Made by a program: the position numbers and the translations under genes | Notes under the pieces: model-generated | Seen by the model: the letters and a program-made list of their open reading frames with translations, nothing else | Told to the model about the DNA's origin: nothing | The model's database searches: none | Part shown: piece after piece, positions 16,575 to 25,262 of the stretch | Numbering within the stretch: the first letter of the stretch is position 1 | Layout of the letters: the number at the start of each line of letters is the position of its first letter | NCBI RefSeq assembly: GCF_014204895.1 | Contig: NZ_JACHMF010000001.1 | Span: 3,720,001 to 3,784,000, forward strand | Origin: Paractinoplanes abujensis | Lineage (GTDB): Bacteria; Actinomycetota; Actinomycetes; Mycobacteriales; Micromonosporaceae | Reading direction: 5' to 3' | DNA length: 64,000 nucleotides

Positions 16575-16670
16575 CCGTGCAATATAAGGCAGCTTCACCA
16601 GGGTCCCTTCGGTGCCGAGGGCCCGGCGCCGCCTGCGGGTGCGGGCGGCGCCGGGCTGCGTCATCGGTGG

Positions 16671-18887
16671 TCAGCCCACCCGCTGCGGCTCCCGGGCCGC
16701 GGGCCCGGTCGTGGTGGAGAGGGTGCCGCCGGTCTCGTCGATCCCGGCCTTCTCGTGCAGCCTGCGGGCCCACGCCGGCGCCCACCAGTTGGCCCGGCCG
16801 GCCATCTTCATCAGCGCCGGCACCAGCGTGGCCCGGACGAGGAACGCGTCGATCAGCACCGCTAGGCCGAGGCCGAGGCCGAACATCTTCATGAACGTGA
16901 CACCGGCGGTGCCGAAGGCGAAGAACGTGATCGACAGCACCAGGGCGGCGGCGGTGACGATCGGGCCGGTGTTGGCGATGCCGGAGACGATCGCGGTCTC
17001 GTTGTCGCCCGTACGGTCGTACTCCTCTTTCATCCGGGCCAGCAGGAACACCTCATAGTCCATCGAGAGGCCGAAGGCGACGGCGAACATCAGCAGCGGC
17101 ATCGACACGTCGGTGAGCCCGGTCGAGGTGAAACTGAGCAGCTCGGAGAGGTTGCCGTCCTGGAAGATCCAGACCATCGCCCCCAGCATGGCAGTGAGGT
17201 TGAGCGTGTTGAGCACGATCGCCTTCAGCGGTACCAGGAGACTGCCGAACATCAGGAACAGCAGGGCGAAGGTGGCCACGGCGATCCACAACGCGGCCCA
17301 CGGCGCGACCGAGGTGATGCCGGCCTTGGTGTCCACCAGTTCGGCGGTGCTGCCGCTGACCAGGGCGTCGAACGGGGCGTCGATGGCCCGCAGGTCGTGC
17401 ACCACGTTCTCGGCCTCGCTCGAGATCGGCTGGACCGCCGGGACGACCTCGAGCCACTGGCCGGCGTCCGTGGCGTACCGCTCGGCCTCGGGGCCGGGAC
17501 CGGCCGTACGCTGCCCGCCGGCCCAGGTGCCGTAACGGGTGTCGACCTCGGTGACGTTGCTGACCCGCGAGGCGGCCTGGGCGTACGCCTCGATGTCGCT
17601 CCGCTCGGCGGCTCCCTTGATCACGATGGGCAGCGCCTCGTAGCCGAAGTCGCGCTGCGCCGCCTCGGTGGCCTGGCGGGCCGCGACGTCGGCGGGCAGG
17701 ACCCGGGCGTCCGGGTTGCCGAACCTGGTGCCCAGCACGGGCGCGGAGAGCAGAAGCAGCAGCACCACCGCGGTGCCGGTGACCAGGCCGGGCCGGCGCA
17801 GCACGCCGCCGGCCAGGGCGGCCCAGCGGCGCGAGCCGCCCTCGGCGTCGCGGCGCAGGCCGGGCAGGCGCCACGCGTTGACCCGGTGGCCCAGCAGCGC
17901 CAGCACCGCGGGCAGGATGATCACCGAGGCGGCGATCGCGACGAGCACCACGCCGACCCCGGCGTAGGCGAACGAGCGCAGGAAGAACATCGGGAAGGCG
18001 ATCAGCGACAGCAGCGCCACGGCTACGGTCACCCCGGAGAAGACCACCGTACGTCCGGCCGACTCCACCGTGCGGATGGTGGCCACCTTCGGGTCGTAGC
18101 CCGCCTTGAGCTCCTCCCGGAACCGGGAGACGATCAGCAGCGAGTAGTCGATCGCCAAACCGATGCCGAGCGCGGTCACGAGGTTGATGGAGAAGACCGA
18201 GACGTCGGTGAACTGTGCGAACGCCCACAGCACGAAGAACGCGCCCATGACCGCGGCCACCCCGACCAGCAGCGGGAGCAGAGCCGCCACCACCCCGCGG
18301 AACACGATCAGCAGGAGCAGCAGGGTCAACGGGATCGCGATCAGCTCGGCGCGGACCAGGTCGTCCTCCAGGGTGTGGCCGAGGGCGGCGTCGACCGCCG
18401 CGGACCCGCCGACCTGCACGGTCACCGCGCCCCGGTCCCCTTCGAGGCTGTCCTGCACCCGGGCGACGGTGGCCTCCACCTCCGCCTCGGAGCCACCGGC
18501 CCGCGCCATCACCAGCGCCGACCCCCCGCTCTCGGAGCGCAGCGGCGGTGGCGAGCCGAGCAACCAGTAGGAGGTCACCTCGTCGATGCCGGCCGTCGTG
18601 GTGAGCTCCTGCGACAGGGCCCGGCCCGCGGCGGCCGCCTCCGGGGCGTCGACGTCACCTCCGTTCGCGGTGACGACGAGCAGGAGGTTGGGCGAGCCCG
18701 CACCGAGCTCCTTCTCGAGGATCACCCGGGCCCGGGCCGAGTCCGACGACGGGTCGTCGAAGCCGCCGTTCTTCAGGGCCGTGAAGGCGCCGCTGCCGAG
18801 GACCGCGGTCAGCACGACGACGGCGAGCGACACGAACAACGTCAGTTTGGTCCGCCGGACGACGAGTCTGCCGAGTGCGGTGAACAT
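16671..18887 (-). CDS. MMPL family RND-type transporter
   Basis: This 738-residue protein has the MMPL/RND layout: TM1 (residues 15-40), a large extracytoplasmic loop, TM2-6 (about 175-345) with GIGLAIDYSLLIVSRFREE, TM7, a second loop, and TM8-12 with the second motif AFGLSMDYEVFLLARMKEEYDRTG. The D-Y pairs in both halves are the proton-relay residues of the family. Such proteins export lipids, siderophores or drugs. ATG 18887 follows GGGAGAGG. It lies 96 bases upstream of the kinase on the same strand, so the three genes may be one regulatory unit. Confidence 0.93.
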   Translation of the reverse strand: MFTALGRLVVRRTKLTLFVSLAVVVLTAVLGSGAFTALKNGGFDDPSSDSARARVILEKELGAGSPNLLLVVTANGGDVDAPEAAAAGRALSQELTTTAGIDEVTSYWLLGSPPPLRSESGGSALVMARAGGSEAEVEATVARVQDSLEGDRGAVTVQVGGSAAVDAALGHTLEDDLVRAELIAIPLTLLLLLIVFRGVVAALLPLLVGVAAVMGAFFVLWAFAQFTDVSVFSINLVTALGIGLAIDYSLLIVSRFREELKAGYDPKVATIRTVESAGRTVVFSGVTVAVALLSLIAFPMFFLRSFAYAGVGVVLVAIAASVIILPAVLALLGHRVNAWRLPGLRRDAEGGSRRWAALAGGVLRRPGLVTGTAVVLLLLLSAPVLGTRFGNPDARVLPADVAARQATEAAQRDFGYEALPIVIKGAAERSDIEAYAQAASRVSNVTEVDTRYGTWAGGQRTAGPGPEAERYATDAGQWLEVVPAVQPISSEAENVVHDLRAIDAPFDALVSGSTAELVDTKAGITSVAPWAALWIAVATFALLFLMFGSLLVPLKAIVLNTLNLTAMLGAMVWIFQDGNLSELLSFTSTGLTDVSMPLLMFAVAFGLSMDYEVFLLARMKEEYDRTGDNETAIVSGIANTGPIVTAAALVLSITFFAFGTAGVTFMKMFGLGLGLAVLIDAFLVRATLVPALMKMAGRANWWAPAWARRLHEKAGIDETGGTLSTTTGPAAREPQRVG

Positions 18888-19043
18888 GTGAGCCTCTCCC
18901 CGGCCCGGGCGTTCCGAGCCGTACGAGAGGAAATTCTGTCGACGCCGCGCCGCGAAATCGTCGGAGCGCAGCACCGTCCCCGGCCCTGCCCCGGGAGGAG
19001 GAGCCGGCCGCCTCCTCCTCCCGTGGTAGGAGCAGGGGGACGG

Positions 19044-20486
19044 CTAGGACACCGTGCAGGCGGTGCCGTCGAGGCGGAAGTCGGTGGGCCTGGCGTTGGT
19101 GCCGCTGTAGGTGGCCTGCAGGCCGAACGTGGCCGTCGCACCGGTCGCCAGCGTGCCGTTCCAGCTGGCGTTGCGGGCGGTCACGACGGCGCCGGTCTGG
19201 CTGACCGTGGCGTTCCAGGCGCCGGTGACCTGCTGGTTGCCGGGGAACGTGAAGGTGAGGGTCCACGCGTTCCGGGCCGCGCCGAGGTTGGTCACGCTGA
19301 CGTTCGCGGTGAAGCCGGTGCCCCACTGGTCGGCCGTCCAGCGCAGCGAACAGGCCGCGGCCGAGGGCGGGGTCGTGGCGGGCGGGGTCGTGGCGGGCGG
19401 GGTCGTGGCCGGCGGCGTGCTGGGCGAGCCGGCGGGCGGGAAGCGCAGGATCCGGTCGTCACCGGTGGCGGGCGTGCCCCGGCCGTCGCGGTTGCTGGTG
19501 GTCACCCACAGGGCGCCGTCCGGGGCGCGTTCCACCGTACGGAGCCTCCCGTACCGGCCCTGCAGCAGCGGGACCGGCGTGCCCGCACCACCGGCGCCGT
19601 CCAGCGGCACCGACCAGAGCCGCTGACCGCGCAGGGCGGCGACGTACAAGGTCTGGCCGTCGATGGCGGCCCCGCTGGGCGACGCCTCGGCGGTGCTCCA
19701 CACGACGATCGGATTGCGGTAGCGGGTGTCGGTGGACCGGCCCTCGACGACGGGCCAGCCGTAGTTGCCGCCCGCGACGATCTGGTTCACCTCGTCCCAG
19801 GTGTTCTGCCCGAACTCGGCGGCGTACAGGCGGCCCTGCGCGTCCCAGGCCAGGCCCTGCGGGTTGCGGTGACCGAGGCTGTAGACCAGCGAACCGGCGA
19901 ACGGGTTGCCGGTGGCAGGGACACCGCCGTCCGGACGCATGCGCAGGATCTTGCCGTTGCGGCTCTGCTGGTTCTGCGCGTTCGCCGTGACACCGGCGTC
20001 GCCCACCCCGGCGTAGAGCATGCCGTCGGGGCCGAAGGCGATCCGACCGCCGTCGTGGATGCTCGCCTTGGCCAGCCCGCTCAGGATCACCTGCTGGGTC
20101 TGCGGGGTGTCCAGCCGGAACCGGGCGATCCGGTTGTCGGAGGCCGCGGTGAAGTACACGTACACCAGGTTGTCCTGGGCGAACGTGGGCGACACGGCCA
20201 GGCCGAGCAGACCCGCCTCGCCGGTGGCGGCAACACCGGCGACGGTGGTGACGGTGACCGGTGCGCTGCCGGGAGTCACCCGCAGCACCCGGCCGCTGTT
20301 GCGTTCGGCGACCAGCGCGCTGCCGTCGGGCAGGAAGCCCAGGCCCCACGGGACGGTCAGGCCGGTCGCGACCTCCTGCGGGTCGGCCAAGTCGGCTCCG
20401 GCAGCCGCCGGCCCGCTGACCGCGAGCTGTGCCGCCCCCAGAGCCAGCGCGGCGACGGCACTGCCGACGACGATCATGCGACGCAT
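19044..20486 (-). CDS. Secreted PQQ-dependent sugar dehydrogenase with CBM2
   Basis: This 480-residue protein has a signal peptide (MRRMIVVGSAVAAL...AAAGA). Residues 30-375 form a glucose/sorbosone dehydrogenase beta-propeller: TVPWGLGFLPDGSALVAERNSGRV, DGGRIAFGPDGMLYAGVGDAG, GHRNPQGLAWD, YAAEFGQNTWDEVN. A Pro/Thr linker of three TPPAT repeats follows, then a CBM2 cellulose-binding domain (CSLRWTADQWGTGFTANVSVTNLG to the terminal Cys). It probably oxidises sugars at the surface of cellulose and may supply electrons to LPMO-type enzymes (inference). ATG 20486 follows GGAGGT. A CebR-like palindrome lies about 20 bases upstream. Confidence 0.92.
   Translation of the reverse strand: MRRMIVVGSAVAALALGAAQLAVSGPAAAGADLADPQEVATGLTVPWGLGFLPDGSALVAERNSGRVLRVTPGSAPVTVTTVAGVAATGEAGLLGLAVSPTFAQDNLVYVYFTAASDNRIARFRLDTPQTQQVILSGLAKASIHDGGRIAFGPDGMLYAGVGDAGVTANAQNQQSRNGKILRMRPDGGVPATGNPFAGSLVYSLGHRNPQGLAWDAQGRLYAAEFGQNTWDEVNQIVAGGNYGWPVVEGRSTDTRYRNPIVVWSTAEASPSGAAIDGQTLYVAALRGQRLWSVPLDGAGGAGTPVPLLQGRYGRLRTVERAPDGALWVTTSNRDGRGTPATGDDRILRFPPAGSPSTPPATTPPATTPPATTPPSAAACSLRWTADQWGTGFTANVSVTNLGAARNAWTLTFTFPGNQQVTGAWNATVSQTGAVVTARNASWNGTLATGATATFGLQATYSGTNARPTDFRLDGTACTVS
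19366..19410 (-). repeat. Three tandem 15-bp units encoding TPPAT linker
   Basis: Three tandem copies of GGCGGGGTCGTGGCG (last base C in the third) start at 19366, 19381 and 19396. They encode the TPPAT repeats joining the propeller to the CBM2 domain. Such coding minisatellites can change copy number. Confidence 0.85.
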
Positions 20487-20504
20487 GACTACCTCCGATT
20501 CCCG

Positions 20505-20518
20505 CCAGGAGCGCTCCC
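20505..20518. promoter_or_regulatory. CebR-like LacI-family operator
   Basis: The core GGAGCGCTCC at 20508-20517 is a perfect 10-base palindrome. Read on the minus strand it is TGGGAGCGCTCCTG, 12 of 14 matches to the CebR consensus known from Streptomyces (TGGGAGCGCTCCCA). It sits between the likely -10 (TATATT near 20530) and the ATG of the CBM2 dehydrogenase. This predicts induction by cello-oligosaccharides. Confidence 0.6.
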
Positions 20519-20571
20519 ACCCTCCCCCCAATATAGACAAATGTCAATTAAAAGCGGGTCGCGGCCGTCGA

Positions 20572-21570
20572 TCAGTCGTTGTCCCGGGCGAGCAGCTCGT
20601 ACGTCAGGTCGGTCACGGTTGCCGCGCCGGCCGGGGGCTGCGGCGCCTCGACCCCGCCGTACTGGGAGACCGTGATGATCAGCGGCGGCTCGGGCCGGCT
20701 GTCCGGGGCCTGGGACGCGAGCGTGCCCGGAAGGTTGAGCGTGAAACTGGTCAGCCGGCCCTGCCCGTCGAGCGTCGCCTCGTACGTCATCGCCCTGGCC
20801 GACGGTCCGTAATAGCCGGCCGGGTCGCCGATGACGAGGTTGAGCTCATCGTCGATCCGGGTGGCGTCCAGGGTTCCGGTGATGGTGTCGCCCCGGCGTT
20901 CCGCGGTCGTCACCGCGCCGATCAGCGCGTCGGCCCCGGTGATGTCCAGCTTGCTCGCGGTGGGGACGGGCGCGATGTAGTCCAGGGAACTCTGCTCGTC
21001 GACCCGGGCCGCCTCGGCCAGGCGCTGCTGGTCCACGCGGAGCCAGCGGGTGCCGCTCAGCTGGGCGATGGCGGTTTGGTAGCGGCCGATCTCGGCCTGC
21101 GGCAGCCCAGCGTTCTTGAGCTGCTCGAGGACGCCGGGGCCGCTGTACGTCCCGGCGCCGGGCGGCTTCAAGTACGTGGTGTTCCCGACCCGCATCAATG
21201 CCAGCTTGTTGCGGTATTCGACGAGGTAGCTGCCGGCCGTGCCGATGTCGGCGCGGACGATGTCGGTCATCAGGTACGCGCCGGTGCGGGCGAAGACGTA
21301 ATCCCCCGCCCTCAGGCCGGCCCGCGCGTTGGCGAGGTCCCGGACCGCCTGGGCGCCGCTGACGACGACCGGGGCGTCACCGCCGGGCCGCAGCGCGATG
21401 ATGCCGCCACTCACCGCGACCAGGGCGACGGCGGCCCCGGTCACGACGGCCAGACGCCGCCGGCCGCGGCGGCGCCGGCCGGACCGCAGGATCGGACCCG
21501 GCTCGAGCGGGTCGGTGGTGCGGGCCAGCTCGTTCATGGCCCTGCGCAGGTCGTCCGGGGTGCGAGTCAT
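20572..21570 (-). CDS. Single-pass membrane protein coupled to SigE-family sigma factor
   Basis: This 332-residue protein has a 40-residue cytosolic N-terminus (LRRAMNELARTTDPLEPGP, then RRRRGRRR), one transmembrane helix (about 40-60) and an extracytoplasmic domain of about 270 residues. That domain resembles actinobacterial LppX/LolA-like or anti-sigma sensory domains (AGTYSGPGVLEQLKNAG, ARIDDELNLVIGD). Its ATG overlaps the sigma gene stop by four bases, so it is most likely the cognate anti-sigma factor or sensor. No zinc-binding anti-sigma motif (HxxxCxxC) is present. The specific family is not certain. Confidence 0.75.
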   Translation of the reverse strand: MTRTPDDLRRAMNELARTTDPLEPGPILRSGRRRRGRRRLAVVTGAAVALVAVSGGIIALRPGGDAPVVVSGAQAVRDLANARAGLRAGDYVFARTGAYLMTDIVRADIGTAGSYLVEYRNKLALMRVGNTTYLKPPGAGTYSGPGVLEQLKNAGLPQAEIGRYQTAIAQLSGTRWLRVDQQRLAEAARVDEQSSLDYIAPVPTASKLDITGADALIGAVTTAERRGDTITGTLDATRIDDELNLVIGDPAGYYGPSARAMTYEATLDGQGRLTSFTLNLPGTLASQAPDSRPEPPLIITVSQYGGVEAPQPPAGAATVTDLTYELLARDND

Positions 21571-22106
21571 GACTGCTCCTGGGTGCCGTGGGAGGGGCGA
21601 GGCCCGCGAACCTCGTCGTCGAGCGCGATGCGCATCTTGCGCAGAGCCGTGTGGCAGGTCGACTTGACCGTGCCGACACTGATGCCGAGGATCTTGGCGA
21701 CGTCCCGCTCGGTGTGGTCGTCGAAGTAGCGCAGCACGACGACGGCGCGTTCACGACCGGTGAGAAGGTCGAGCGCGGCCAGCAGTGATCGGCGGTCCTC
21801 CAGCGCGTTGTCCGGGCCCGCGGGAGCATCGGGAACAACGTCGACCGGGCGTTCGTGGCGTTGGTGCCCGGTGCGCCACCAGTCGGTGACCGCGTTCGTG
21901 ACGGACCGCTGGACGTAGCCGTACGGGTCGTCGTGTTCGATGCGCGACCACCGCAGATACGCCCGCGTCAGGACGCTCTGCACGATGTCCCGGGCCTGCT
22001 CGCGGTGCCCGCACAGCAACTCGGCGTGCGCGATCAGCCGGTGGGAGCGAGTCGCCACGAACGCGGTGAAGGACTCGTCGGTGTCCCGGCCTCGTCTGAA
22101 CCTCAT
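21567..22106 (-). CDS. SigE family RNA polymerase sigma factor
   Basis: This 179-residue ECF-type sigma factor belongs to the actinobacterial SigE family. Region 2 reads FTAFVATRSHRLIAHAELLCGHREQARDIVQSVLTRAYLRW with YVQRSVTNAVTDWWR. Region 4 reads LLTGRERAVVVLRYFDDHTERDVAKILGISVGTVKSTCHTALRKMR. It is co-transcribed with the overlapping membrane protein, which probably controls it. It is divergent from a lipoprotein gene, a candidate regulon member. ATG 22106 has no clear Shine-Dalgarno sequence. Confidence 0.93.
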   Translation of the reverse strand: MRFRRGRDTDESFTAFVATRSHRLIAHAELLCGHREQARDIVQSVLTRAYLRWSRIEHDDPYGYVQRSVTNAVTDWWRTGHQRHERPVDVVPDAPAGPDNALEDRRSLLAALDLLTGRERAVVVLRYFDDHTERDVAKILGISVGTVKSTCHTALRKMRIALDDEVRGPRPSHGTQEQS

Positions 22107-22199
22107 GATCCCTCAGACGTAGCGGGTCGGCGAAAGGTTGGGCTGGGGGCCGGAGAAACCTTTGGTGGTTCTTTGGCGGCACCGCTCATCGTTCTCGAT

Positions 22200-22754
22200 G
22201 TGAGCCAATACCGCAGGCTAGTCACCGCTTCCGCCCTCCTGTTCGGTGTCGCGACGCTGTCGGCGTGCGCCGCCCCGAATGCCTCGGACGACGTCGTCCG
22301 CTCGGCCGCCGCCACCGCCCCGCCCGCCGCTTCTCCCCCGGCCGCCGACGTCGTCAAGTCGTCGGCGAAGAAACCGGCGGGGAAGAAACCGGCGGCGAAG
22401 AAAGCGGCGCCGCGCGGCCCCCGGATCGTCTCCTTCCGCATCGCCCAGAAGCCCAAGTGCGCCGAGGGCACCGCCGTCTTCCGCGCCGACCCGGTCCCGC
22501 TGATCATCGAGTGGAGGATCACCGGTGCGGCCGGTGGCGCGCTCTCGGTCGACGACCCGACCCACACCCCCGGCACGTACGGCCAGGTCGAGCTCAAAGG
22601 CTCGCAGGAGTTCCTGTTCTCCTGCAGCGGCGAGGTCGGCACGAAGGAAACCCACACGTATGCGCTCTACACCGTCGGCGGCACCGGACCGGCCCGCGTC
22701 AAGACGATCAAGGCGTCGGCCACGGTGCTCGACAAGGGGCTCGGCACCAACTAG
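22200..22754 (+). CDS. Putative lipoprotein with Lys/Ala-rich linker
   Basis: This 184-residue protein starts at GTG 22200 with a lipoprotein signal (LLFGVATLSAC, Cys near 23). A low-complexity spacer of KKPAGKKPAAKKAAP type follows (about 50-72), then a beta-rich domain of about 110 residues with two Cys (PKCAEGTAVF and FLFSCSGEV) that could form a disulfide. The lysine-rich spacer may contact cell-wall anionic polymers. No domain family was recognised. It is divergent from the SigE-family sigma gene and its 3' end overlaps the convergent XRE gene by four bases. Confidence 0.75.
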   Translation: MSQYRRLVTASALLFGVATLSACAAPNASDDVVRSAAATAPPAASPPAADVVKSSAKKPAGKKPAAKKAAPRGPRIVSFRIAQKPKCAEGTAVFRADPVPLIIEWRITGAAGGALSVDDPTHTPGTYGQVELKGSQEFLFSCSGEVGTKETHTYALYTVGGTGPARVKTIKASATVLDKGLGTN

Positions 22755-23602
22755 CGGGACGCGGAGAAGTCCTGCGTGCCGATCACGCGGAGGAGCTCGA
22801 GGGCCCGGTGGACCGGTGAGCCGGGCTCGGCCGTGAACAGAACCAGCTGCTGATCGCGGTCGGGCAGGGTGAGGATCTCGAAGTCGAGTTCCAGCCGTCC
22901 GACCGCTGGGTGGTCGATCACCTGATGGCTGTGATGGTCGATGTGCAGCTCCTGCTCGCGCCAGAGCCGGGCGAACTCGGTGCTGGCGGCGAGCAGGTCA
23001 CGGATCAGGTCGCGGACCTCGTCGTTGTGCGGATAACGGGTGGCGGCGACGCGCAGGTAGCTGACCGCGGCCCGGGCGAACTGCGGCGAGGCGCCCATGC
23101 CGTAGCCCCGGCGGGAGGGGTCGGGGTGCAGGAAGTACCGGCGTACGAGATTGCGGTCGTCGGCGCCCAGCGCGGAGAAGTCCTCGAAGAGCGCCGCCGC
23201 CAGCGGGTTCCATGCCAGCACCTTGCACGCTCCGCTGATCACCACGACACCGGCGTCGCTGATCCGGTCGAGCAGCTGCAACGTTCCGGCCGGCACGTCC
23301 TCGGCGGGCCCGTCGCCGCTCCCGCTCTCGGCCTGGCCGGCCAGCCGGAACAGGTGCTCCTGCTCCTGCCCGTCGAGCCGCAGCGCGCGGGCGATCCCGT
23401 TGAGCACCGTCCGTGAGGGGTGGCGGCCGCGGCCCTGCTCCAGACGGGTGTAGTGGTCGACCGAGATCATCGCCAGCTGGGCCACCTCCTCGCGGCGCAG
23501 CCCGGGCGTGCGGCGCCGGCTGCCCGCGGGAAGGCCGGCGTCGCGCGGGCTGACCCGCTCCCGGCGGCCGCGGAGAAACGCCGCCAGCGCCTGCTTGTCC
23601 AT
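22751..23602 (-). CDS. XRE regulator with MmyB-like ligand domain
   Basis: This 283-residue regulator has an N-terminal helix-turn-helix: LAAFLRGRRERVSPRDAGLP, then RTPGLRREEVAQLAMISVDHYTRLEQGRG. The C-terminal MmyB-like (PAS-fold) domain has RISDAGVVVISGACKVLAWNPLAAALF and FLHPDPSRRGYG. These proteins typically repress or activate a divergent oxidoreductase gene, and a divergent NAD-dependent reductase starts 86 bases away. Start ATG 23602. Its end overlaps the lipoprotein gene on the other strand by four bases. Confidence 0.93.
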   Translation of the reverse strand: MDKQALAAFLRGRRERVSPRDAGLPAGSRRRTPGLRREEVAQLAMISVDHYTRLEQGRGRHPSRTVLNGIARALRLDGQEQEHLFRLAGQAESGSGDGPAEDVPAGTLQLLDRISDAGVVVISGACKVLAWNPLAAALFEDFSALGADDRNLVRRYFLHPDPSRRGYGMGASPQFARAAVSYLRVAATRYPHNDEVRDLIRDLLAASTEFARLWREQELHIDHHSHQVIDHPAVGRLELDFEILTLPDRDQQLVLFTAEPGSPVHRALELLRVIGTQDFSASR

Positions 23603-23687
23603 GGCCCGAGCCTACGGGCGCGTGGGCGGCTCAGCCATGGACTACCGGTCTCTGGTTACCCGGATGCGGGCCCGCCACGGTTGCGGC

Positions 23688-24686
23688 ATGAGCGAATCAG
23701 TGCTGGTCACCGGGGGATCCGGTTTTGTGGCGGGCTACGTCGTGCGGGAACTTCTCGGCCGGGGCCACCGGGTGCGGGCGACCCTGCGGAATCTGCGCCG
23801 CGGCGAGGCCGTACGAAGGAAGCTGGGGGTCGAGGGCGACCTGTCGTTCGTCGCCGCGGATCTGCTGAGCGACGACGGGTGGGACGCGGCCACCGAAGGC
23901 ATGACGTACGTGGTGCACACGGCGTCGCCGATGCCGGTCGGTGAACACCGCGGGCAGGACATCACCACACCGGCGCGCGCGGGCACCCGCCGGGTCCTGC
24001 AGGCCGCCCGGCGCGCCGGTGTGCGGCGGGTGGTGCTGACCTCGTCGACGGCGGCCGCGATCCCCGCCGAACCGGAGGCCCCGGCGGACGAGCAGACCTG
24101 GAGCGACCTGCCCGACCAGCCCCGCTACGTCTATCCGCGGGCGAAGACGCTGGCCGAGCAGGACGCGTGGCGCATCGTCCGCGGCTGGCCGGACGGCCCC
24201 GAGCTGACCACCGTGCTGCCCGCGAACATTCAGGGCCCCGCGCTCGACGAGGACCTGTCCCCGTCGGTGACGCTGATCCGGTTGATGCTGACCGGCAAGA
24301 TGCCGGCGCTGCCGCACATGGGCTACTCGATCGTCGACGTGCGCGACCTGGCCGTCCTGCACGCCGAGGCGATGACCGCCCCTGCCGCGGCCGGGCAGCG
24401 CTTCATCGCCGCCGGTGAGTTTCTCTGGTTCCACGAGATGGCGGCGATTCTGCGCGACCGGCTGGGCCCCGACGCGGCCAAGGTCTCCCTGCGCCGGCTG
24501 CCGAACTGGGTGGTCCGCGCGGCCGCGCCGTTCAACGCCGAGCTGAACCAGGTGGTGCCCAGTCTCGGCGTGCGCAGCCGGCTGAGTTCCGCACACGCCG
24601 AGAGGACGTTCGGCTGGCGAACGCGCCCGGCCGCCGACTCGGTCCTCGACACCGCGAAGAGCCTGTTGTCGCTCGGCTTGGCCTGA
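23688..24686 (+). CDS. NAD-dependent epimerase/dihydroflavonol reductase-like SDR
   Basis: This 332-residue extended SDR has the NAD(P)-binding motif VTGGSGFVAGYVV at residues 6-18, a Ser-rich catalytic segment (VVLTSSTAAA) and the active-site pair in YPRAK. The shape matches dihydroflavonol-4-reductase-like aldehyde/ketone reductases. The substrate cannot be predicted. ATG 23688 is chosen because homology starts there; no ribosome site is visible, so a leaderless transcript is possible. The divergent XRE-MmyB gene is the likely regulator. Confidence 0.9.
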   Translation: MSESVLVTGGSGFVAGYVVRELLGRGHRVRATLRNLRRGEAVRRKLGVEGDLSFVAADLLSDDGWDAATEGMTYVVHTASPMPVGEHRGQDITTPARAGTRRVLQAARRAGVRRVVLTSSTAAAIPAEPEAPADEQTWSDLPDQPRYVYPRAKTLAEQDAWRIVRGWPDGPELTTVLPANIQGPALDEDLSPSVTLIRLMLTGKMPALPHMGYSIVDVRDLAVLHAEAMTAPAAAGQRFIAAGEFLWFHEMAAILRDRLGPDAAKVSLRRLPNWVVRAAAPFNAELNQVVPSLGVRSRLSSAHAERTFGWRTRPAADSVLDTAKSLLSLGLA

Positions 24687-24730
24687 ATCTGCTCCCGGGG
24701 TGGGGTCTCGCCGGCCATCGAGCGGAGCGG

Positions 24731-25141
24731 TTACGGCCGTTCGCCGACGCCGGCACCGAGGTAGGTGGGGACGTCGGCCAGCAGACCGGACACCTCCGGG
24801 CTGAGCTCGTTGCGGCGGCGGTGCCGGTCGGCGATCTTGTCGGCCAGCTCGGGATCGTCGTCGTCGCTGATGTCGAAGATCTGCATGTTCTCGATCAGCT
24901 CGAGGCCGATCAGGTCGGTGCGCAGCGTCGCCGGATGGGTCAGGAACGCGAACAGGCCGTCCAGGTCGTCGAAGACGAACGTCGCGCCGTACTGGAACTC
25001 GCCGCCGAGATCACGGCCGACCACCCAGGAACGCACAGACGGAACCGATCGACCCGTCTCCCGCCAGCTCTCCAGCGCCGCCTCGGCCTGCTCGGGCGAC
25101 GCGGACTTCTTCAGCGCGGCCCGGATCACGTGGAAGATCAT
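24731..25141 (-). CDS. Dabb (stress-responsive alpha/beta barrel) domain protein
   Basis: This 136-residue protein has a Dabb-type ferredoxin-like fold: MIFHVIRAALKKSASPEQAEAALESWRE, RSWVVGRDLGGEFQYGATFVFDDLDGLFAFLTHP. Such domains act as small cyclases or stress proteins, or bind hydrophobic ligands. ATG 25141 follows AAGGGG. It is divergent from a TetR gene, and the 121-base gap holds four regularly spaced operator half-sites. It is therefore the probable target of that repressor. Confidence 0.8.
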   Translation of the reverse strand: MIFHVIRAALKKSASPEQAEAALESWRETGRSVPSVRSWVVGRDLGGEFQYGATFVFDDLDGLFAFLTHPATLRTDLIGLELIENMQIFDISDDDDPELADKIADRHRRRNELSPEVSGLLADVPTYLGAGVGERP

Positions 25142-25156
25142 CTCTTGCCCCTTGTC

Positions 25157-25189
25157 TCTAACATGGTTAGATTTTCTAACGCCGTTAAC
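25157..25189. promoter_or_regulatory. Tandem palindromic operator array
   Basis: Four half-sites are each separated by three bases: TCTAAC-ATG-GTTAGA-TTT-TCTAAC-GCC-GTTAAC. This makes two 15-base palindromes (25157-25171 perfect; 25175-25189 one mismatch) and a third overlapping one in the middle. It lies between the divergent Dabb and TetR genes and is AT-rich against the local background. Cooperative binding of two TetR dimers is likely. Confidence 0.75.
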
Positions 25190-25262
25190 CTACGGCCGGA
25201 TCGCCGAGGAGGTCAAGAGGGACGGCTAGGGTTCGCGTGACCGGAGAAGTGAGAAGACGACC

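Noticed and set aside
19366..19410. Short tandem repeats considered as a CRISPR-like array
   Set aside because: There are only three 15-base units without spacers, and they encode the Pro/Thr linker.
17397..20675. A 1092-codon plus-strand frame
   Set aside because: It runs antisense to the MMPL transporter and the PQQ dehydrogenase, both with full domain evidence.
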